Source of the DNA: Collinsella sp.
GTDB taxonomy: Bacteria > Actinomycetota > Coriobacteriia > Coriobacteriales > Coriobacteriaceae
Direction: 5' to 3'
Length of the DNA stretch: 64,000 bases
NCBI GenBank assembly: GCA_018373675.1
Contig: JAHAGQ010000008.1
Coordinates: 1-64,000 of the forward strand
This document shows positions 60,542 through 64,000 of this stretch, in pieces (position 1 is the first letter of the stretch; every line of letters starts with the position of its first letter). The position numbers and the translations under genes were made by a program. The notes beneath the pieces were generated by a model. That model had not been told where the DNA came from and ran no database searches. It saw only the letters and a program-made list of their open reading frames with translations.

Positions 60542-62161
60542 TCAGGCAATTTCAATCACTTCATCGCATGCCGAAATAAGCACAGGGTCGTGCGTAGCGA
60601 TGACCGTGATATGTCGCCCCTTTCTTTCCTTAAGGATTTCGATAAACGCCTGCTTGCTTTGGCTGTCAAGTGCAGATGTCGGCTCATCAAACATCATCAC
60701 GTCCGGGTTTTTCAGCAGCTGGCGAATAATCGCTATTTTCTGTTTTTCCCCTCCTGAAATATTGTTCTGCCTATCGTCCAGCTCGACATCAAGTCCACCA
60801 CTTGAATCGACCATCTTTTTAAGCCCCATTCTCTCAATGAGGCTCTCAAGGTCACGCTCTTCAGCGCTTCTGCAGCAAAGAGTTAAATTGTCCCGTATCG
60901 ACCCTTCGGTCAGGGGCGGCTCCTGCTCCGTAATCCCGATATTGCGCTTTCGCAGCGCATAACGGTCCAGAGAGCTCAGGGGCTTGCTGTTAATCCAAAT
61001 ATCACCCTTGCAGTTTTCTGGATCGCAACCGCTTATCACATCCAGCAGCGTGCTCTTACCGGAACCGTTCGACCCAACGATTGCGTATACCTTTCCTTTT
61101 TCTAAAGAAGCCCGAATGTCTCCGAACGCGGTCTTTACAGACCCCGGATAGCTATATGCCAGCTCGGAACAGTTCACCTCGTAAACATCATCGAGGATAA
61201 TGTCCCCGTTTGAGTCCTCGGGCATGTCCAGCAAGCGCCGCAAACGCTCGTAGGATACCTTTGACGTTTGATAGTCCTTGCCCAGCGCAAGGAAGAATTC
61301 AATAGCCGAAGAATAATAGGAGTAATAGCTTAGCGCCGTCATAAGATAGCCGGGCAGTAAATTGCCGTCGAGAACTTCCTTTGCGCCCAGGATCAAGATT
61401 CCACCCTGTGCCAAAGATGTGACGGCAGTGTTGGCAAACGTAAAGGTCGCATTAATTTGCTGGTTCTGATAAACGAAACGATATAGCTCTGCAAAAGAGT
61501 GCTCAAGCCTTTGCTTGAAAACCTCGAATAGAACATGTCTGCGGATAAATTGTGCGTTGCTAAGCTGCTTCTCCAGATCGGAAAAGAATCGAGCCTCCTG
61601 CTCTTGAGCCTCGAAACTTCTTGCGAACAAACACTTTTTGAAAAGCGAATAGACCGCGCCACCTATTATGCCCAGAGCCATACACAGCATTGCCAGGTGA
61701 CCGTTTATGGTCGCCAGGACAACAAACACCACAAGCAACGTCACTATATTGCTCACGCTTTGGACACTTGCGTTTATAACAAATATCACCAAATCGTTAG
61801 CGTCATGATTAATCTGTTGGTTGTAATAGGAGGCATCAAAATTAGAAAAGAAGGCCCGTGGTAGCCTTTGAACGTGACTTATCACCTCTTCATTCAATGC
61901 AAATCCCACATGTGTTTGCAGATCGACATAGACCAGCTCACTGACGCAATTCAAACCGGCTCGCATAATACCCAGCGCTGCTATCTCAGCGCCGATGGCG
62001 ATTGCGCTTTCCCCATCTCGCGCGACACCGACAAAGTTGTTGACCAGTTGCCCCGTCAGAAAAGGAATTGCGAGACCAACCATAAGCGAGAGCAGGCACA
62101 TTAGAAGATAGGTTATATACTTTGGATTCTTGATTATTGTTCTTGCGCAGAGATTAAACAT
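60542..62161 (-). CDS. ABC transporter, fused permease-ATPase (exporter type)
   Basis: A 539-aa type I exporter half: six helices in residues 10-280, then an ATPase domain with Walker A VGSNGSGKSTLLD, signature NISGGEKQKIAIIRQLL and Walker B DVMMFDEPTSALDSQ. No peptidase C39 domain is present at the N terminus. The ATG overlaps the radical SAM stop by eight bases, so the two are translationally coupled. Such pairs commonly export or protect against peptide products. Base composition is clearly lower in GC than the rest of the window. Confidence 0.87.
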   Translation of the reverse strand: MFNLCARTIIKNPKYITYLLMCLLSLMVGLAIPFLTGQLVNNFVGVARDGESAIAIGAEIAALGIMRAGLNCVSELVYVDLQTHVGFALNEEVISHVQRLPRAFFSNFDASYYNQQINHDANDLVIFVINASVQSVSNIVTLLVVFVVLATINGHLAMLCMALGIIGGAVYSLFKKCLFARSFEAQEQEARFFSDLEKQLSNAQFIRRHVLFEVFKQRLEHSFAELYRFVYQNQQINATFTFANTAVTSLAQGGILILGAKEVLDGNLLPGYLMTALSYYSYYSSAIEFFLALGKDYQTSKVSYERLRRLLDMPEDSNGDIILDDVYEVNCSELAYSYPGSVKTAFGDIRASLEKGKVYAIVGSNGSGKSTLLDVISGCDPENCKGDIWINSKPLSSLDRYALRKRNIGITEQEPPLTEGSIRDNLTLCCRSAEERDLESLIERMGLKKMVDSSGGLDVELDDRQNNISGGEKQKIAIIRQLLKNPDVMMFDEPTSALDSQSKQAFIEILKERKGRHITVIATHDPVLISACDEVIEIA

Positions 62162-63446
62162 GAGCTGAATCCAGTTCCGAAAGCAATCGCTGAGCCTTCT
62201 CGGTCAAAATCATTCGTTGGCGCACCTGATACCTTTGAGATACGCACTGTTTTGACCCTCCATGAAGAGCGTGATTAGGGCAACCTCCCATGCATGAGGG
62301 ATAGGCAAAACACTCTTCACACTCATGATCGCTCGGCTCATAGTTTAGCCATTGGACCAGCTGAGCATTCATCCTCGGCCCTTCGGCAAGTGTGCCGACG
62401 GAGCGTTCACGCATCCCGATTTCATCCCAACATTTATAAAGGTAGCCCTCCGGATCCACTACAAATGACCCTGCACAAACAGCGCCACATATAGCCGGAT
62501 TAAAGCGCACCGTCAGGTCAACGTAGAACCCCCTATCAACGGCATGGCTATAAAAGTCCAGCTCTTCCTCAGAAAATGCCTCCATCGAAAAACAACTACT
62601 GTCGCTTGGGCACGTATCATTGATATTGTCGACAGGCGCTAGGTAGAATCCCACCTTGTTTTTAAGGCCCTTTTCCTCGAGCGCATCCAGCAAATCGCCA
62701 GCACCGACAATGTTATGGGCATCGACATTGCACCTGATAGAAATATCTAACAGATGGGTGACTTTAGAAACGTTGTCTAGAATCGCATCGTATGTCGGCT
62801 GTCCGTTCCGCAAGATTCGCCGGGAATCATGATCTTGTCGAGAACCGTCCAAAGTCACCTGAGCCATCTTGACGTCACAAGCCGCGAGAGCCGCAGCCAC
62901 TTCTGGCGTCAGAAGATACCCATTTGTGACAATGGATGCTGCATAGGAACACTCCGGATTAAGGACCCCCTTTATACGCTCTGTGAGTCGCTGAATTCTA
63001 TCGACTTGTAGCAGCGGCTCTCCACCATACCAACTGATGTCAAACTCGCTCAGTCCCCGTGAACGCTCTTTCACAAATGAAACAAGTCGGTCTTCGACCT
63101 CCGGAGTCATTGTCGTTTTGCGTTGCCCTTTTTCATAACAGTATGGGCAACAGAAGTTGCACTCCAATGTCGGGGCTATCGTCATGCCGAGAGAGCGATC
63201 AGAAAACCGAACAAGACAGCCTATCGCCTTCATTTCCTCCTTTTCGTCACGATCATCTTCTAACAGCATTCCTCCTTGAAGCAACGCTTCGCGCAATTCA
63301 TCTGGCTCCCATTCGCTTCCCGATACCATGCGGCACATTCTTTCTGCATGCTGCTTATCTAACGAAAGGATCGCACCGGTCTTCGCATTCATCACCAGCG
63401 TCCTTTCGCCACGGGTTTCAATCAGGTTGTATTGAGACGGTCTCAT
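62154..63446 (-). CDS. Radical SAM/SPASM peptide-modification protein
   Basis: A 430-aa radical SAM enzyme. The AdoMet cluster motif CxxxCxxC lies in LECNFCCPYCYEKGQ, with SWYGGEPLLQVDRIQ next. The C-terminal SPASM domain carries further cysteines: NPAICGAVCAGSF, LYKCWDEIG and HECEECFAYPSCMGGCPNH. The N-terminal 95 residues (YNLIETRGERTLVMNAKTG) form a domain that may bind a leader peptide. This layout is typical of RiPP maturases. The ATG at MRPSQYNLI has GAGGG eight bases upstream; the open frame begins at a TTG seven codons earlier. No precursor is seen inside the window. Confidence 0.88.
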   Translation of the reverse strand: MRPSQYNLIETRGERTLVMNAKTGAILSLDKQHAERMCRMVSGSEWEPDELREALLQGGMLLEDDRDEKEEMKAIGCLVRFSDRSLGMTIAPTLECNFCCPYCYEKGQRKTTMTPEVEDRLVSFVKERSRGLSEFDISWYGGEPLLQVDRIQRLTERIKGVLNPECSYAASIVTNGYLLTPEVAAALAACDVKMAQVTLDGSRQDHDSRRILRNGQPTYDAILDNVSKVTHLLDISIRCNVDAHNIVGAGDLLDALEEKGLKNKVGFYLAPVDNINDTCPSDSSCFSMEAFSEEELDFYSHAVDRGFYVDLTVRFNPAICGAVCAGSFVVDPEGYLYKCWDEIGMRERSVGTLAEGPRMNAQLVQWLNYEPSDHECEECFAYPSCMGGCPNHALHGGSKQCVSQRYQVRQRMILTEKAQRLLSELDSAHV

Positions 63447-63467
63447 ATGTTTATCCCTCACAAGCAA

Positions 63468-63989
63468 TCAAAGAAATCTCGACCGCAATCGGTCGACGGT
63501 AAAGCAAATGGCAAAAACGCTTGCTACGTTTATTAGGCAGTCAATTAGAATCGAAATGCATTGACTATTCCCCAACGGGGTCACGCCACAAATCCACATG
63601 AGCATCGAGGCTGGAAGCGGAAGCATGGAATTGGCCCCGATCTGTATGTAGATCGCTACAACGTTGACAAGCAACAGCATGCCAATCGGACCGAAGCCGG
63701 ACCCAAAATAGGAAACAGCGATCACGCAAGAGACCACGTATGCAAGGCAGGCAGCGGCAGCAAGAACAAGTCGATAGCAAAATACATGCAGGTTGAAATA
63801 CTGCTGAGCATCCAGAACGATTGCGCAGTTAAGACAGTACAAAACGACACTCGACAGGATAAACGCGACCAAAAGGGCGAGGGATGACAGTATCGCCCGC
63901 GCAACAGTAGCGCACACCCGCTTCCCTCCCCGAGCCGCCGACAACCCCCACGGTTCCTCAATAAAGCCCGAACTGACAAAGCGCGGCAC
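63468..63989 (-). CDS. Hypothetical membrane protein (may continue past the right edge)
   Basis: A protein of 173 or more residues with four or five helices (around residues 30-55, 68-93, 97-118, 125-150 and near the end) and Cys-rich helices, ending in FTVDRLRSRFL. I do not recognise it. The first usable start inside the window is a GTG at 63989, but the frame stays open to the window end, so the true start may lie outside. It is 21 bases ahead of the radical SAM gene and on the same strand, thus probably part of the same operon. Confidence 0.6.
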   Translation of the reverse strand: MPRFVSSGFIEEPWGLSAARGGKRVCATVARAILSSLALLVAFILSSVVLYCLNCAIVLDAQQYFNLHVFCYRLVLAAAACLAYVVSCVIAVSYFGSGFGPIGMLLLVNVVAIYIQIGANSMLPLPASMLMWICGVTPLGNSQCISILIDCLINVASVFAICFTVDRLRSRFL

Positions 63990-64000
63990 AATGCAAGCCG

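Overview
The window looks like a chromosome segment of a Collinsella-type gut actinobacterium (class Coriobacteriia). Three things suggest this. It is GC-rich with dense, mostly minus-strand operons. The gene content fits: a Veg-family gene next to ispE, an AmaP/DUF2273/Asp23 envelope operon, a giant 2-hydroxyacyl-CoA dehydratase activase, a fused ECF ATPase and two zinc-ribbon membrane proteins. It also carries many palindromic intergenic repeats. The genus is inferred from recalled family distributions, not from a search.

Layout. 0.3-12.3 kb (minus strand) is housekeeping: lysS with a C-terminal tRNA-binding domain, greA, tatA, tRNA-Pro, ispE, veg, dtd, rdgB, rph, murI, a HAD phosphatase, murE and asnB. 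12.5-13.2 kb holds tRNA-Val, a 185-bp tandem duplication of its 3' end, and an AT-rich gene-free stretch. 13.2-18.1 kb is argCJBD with ArgR-like boxes upstream of argC. 18.4-22.8 kb has two PPOX-fold genes and an ECF riboflavin importer (ecfT, fused ecfA1A2, ribU) under an FMN riboswitch. 23.2-25.2 kb is groESL, bracketed by two very large nested palindromes. 25.7-29.0 kb is a divergent pair of amidohydrolases. 29.1-32.9 kb holds small membrane proteins and a YitT-type protein. 33.1-34.5 kb is amaP-DUF2273-asp23. 34.7-40.9 kb has yebC, a DUF6020-like membrane protein, lgt, a NifU-like scaffold, comEB and coaX. 41.2-44.2 kb (plus strand) has an OPT transporter and a DUF389 protein with an EF-hand-like loop. 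45.3-51.8 kb has the 1593-aa activase, its TetR neighbour and a HAD phosphatase. 51.9-53.6 kb has a P-II remnant, a CmpB-like membrane protein and an HD protein. 53.8-60.4 kb (plus strand) has a DXS-like enzyme, a complete amino-acid (probably glutamate) ABC importer and a gamma-glutamyl hydrolase. 60.5 kb to the right edge is a lower-GC block with an ABC exporter, a radical SAM/SPASM protein and a membrane protein. It looks like part of a peptide-modification (RiPP-type) locus whose precursor would lie beyond the edge.

How the parts fit. IspE shows a MEP isoprenoid route, but the DXS-like enzyme lacks the usual DRAG motif and may not be the pathway's DXS. TatA and Lgt fit the Tat-type lipoprotein signal of the amino-acid binding protein. 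MurI and MurE supply peptidoglycan precursors. ArgCJBD covers glutamate to N-acetylornithine and ornithine. RibU import is switched by FMN.

The most unusual aspect is the intergenic DNA. At least four palindrome families recur, several touching stop codons. Two nested palindromes with 37-bp perfect arms flank groESL, a 35-bp perfect inverted repeat sits between coaX and the OPT gene, and three tandem palindromes follow the DXS-like gene.
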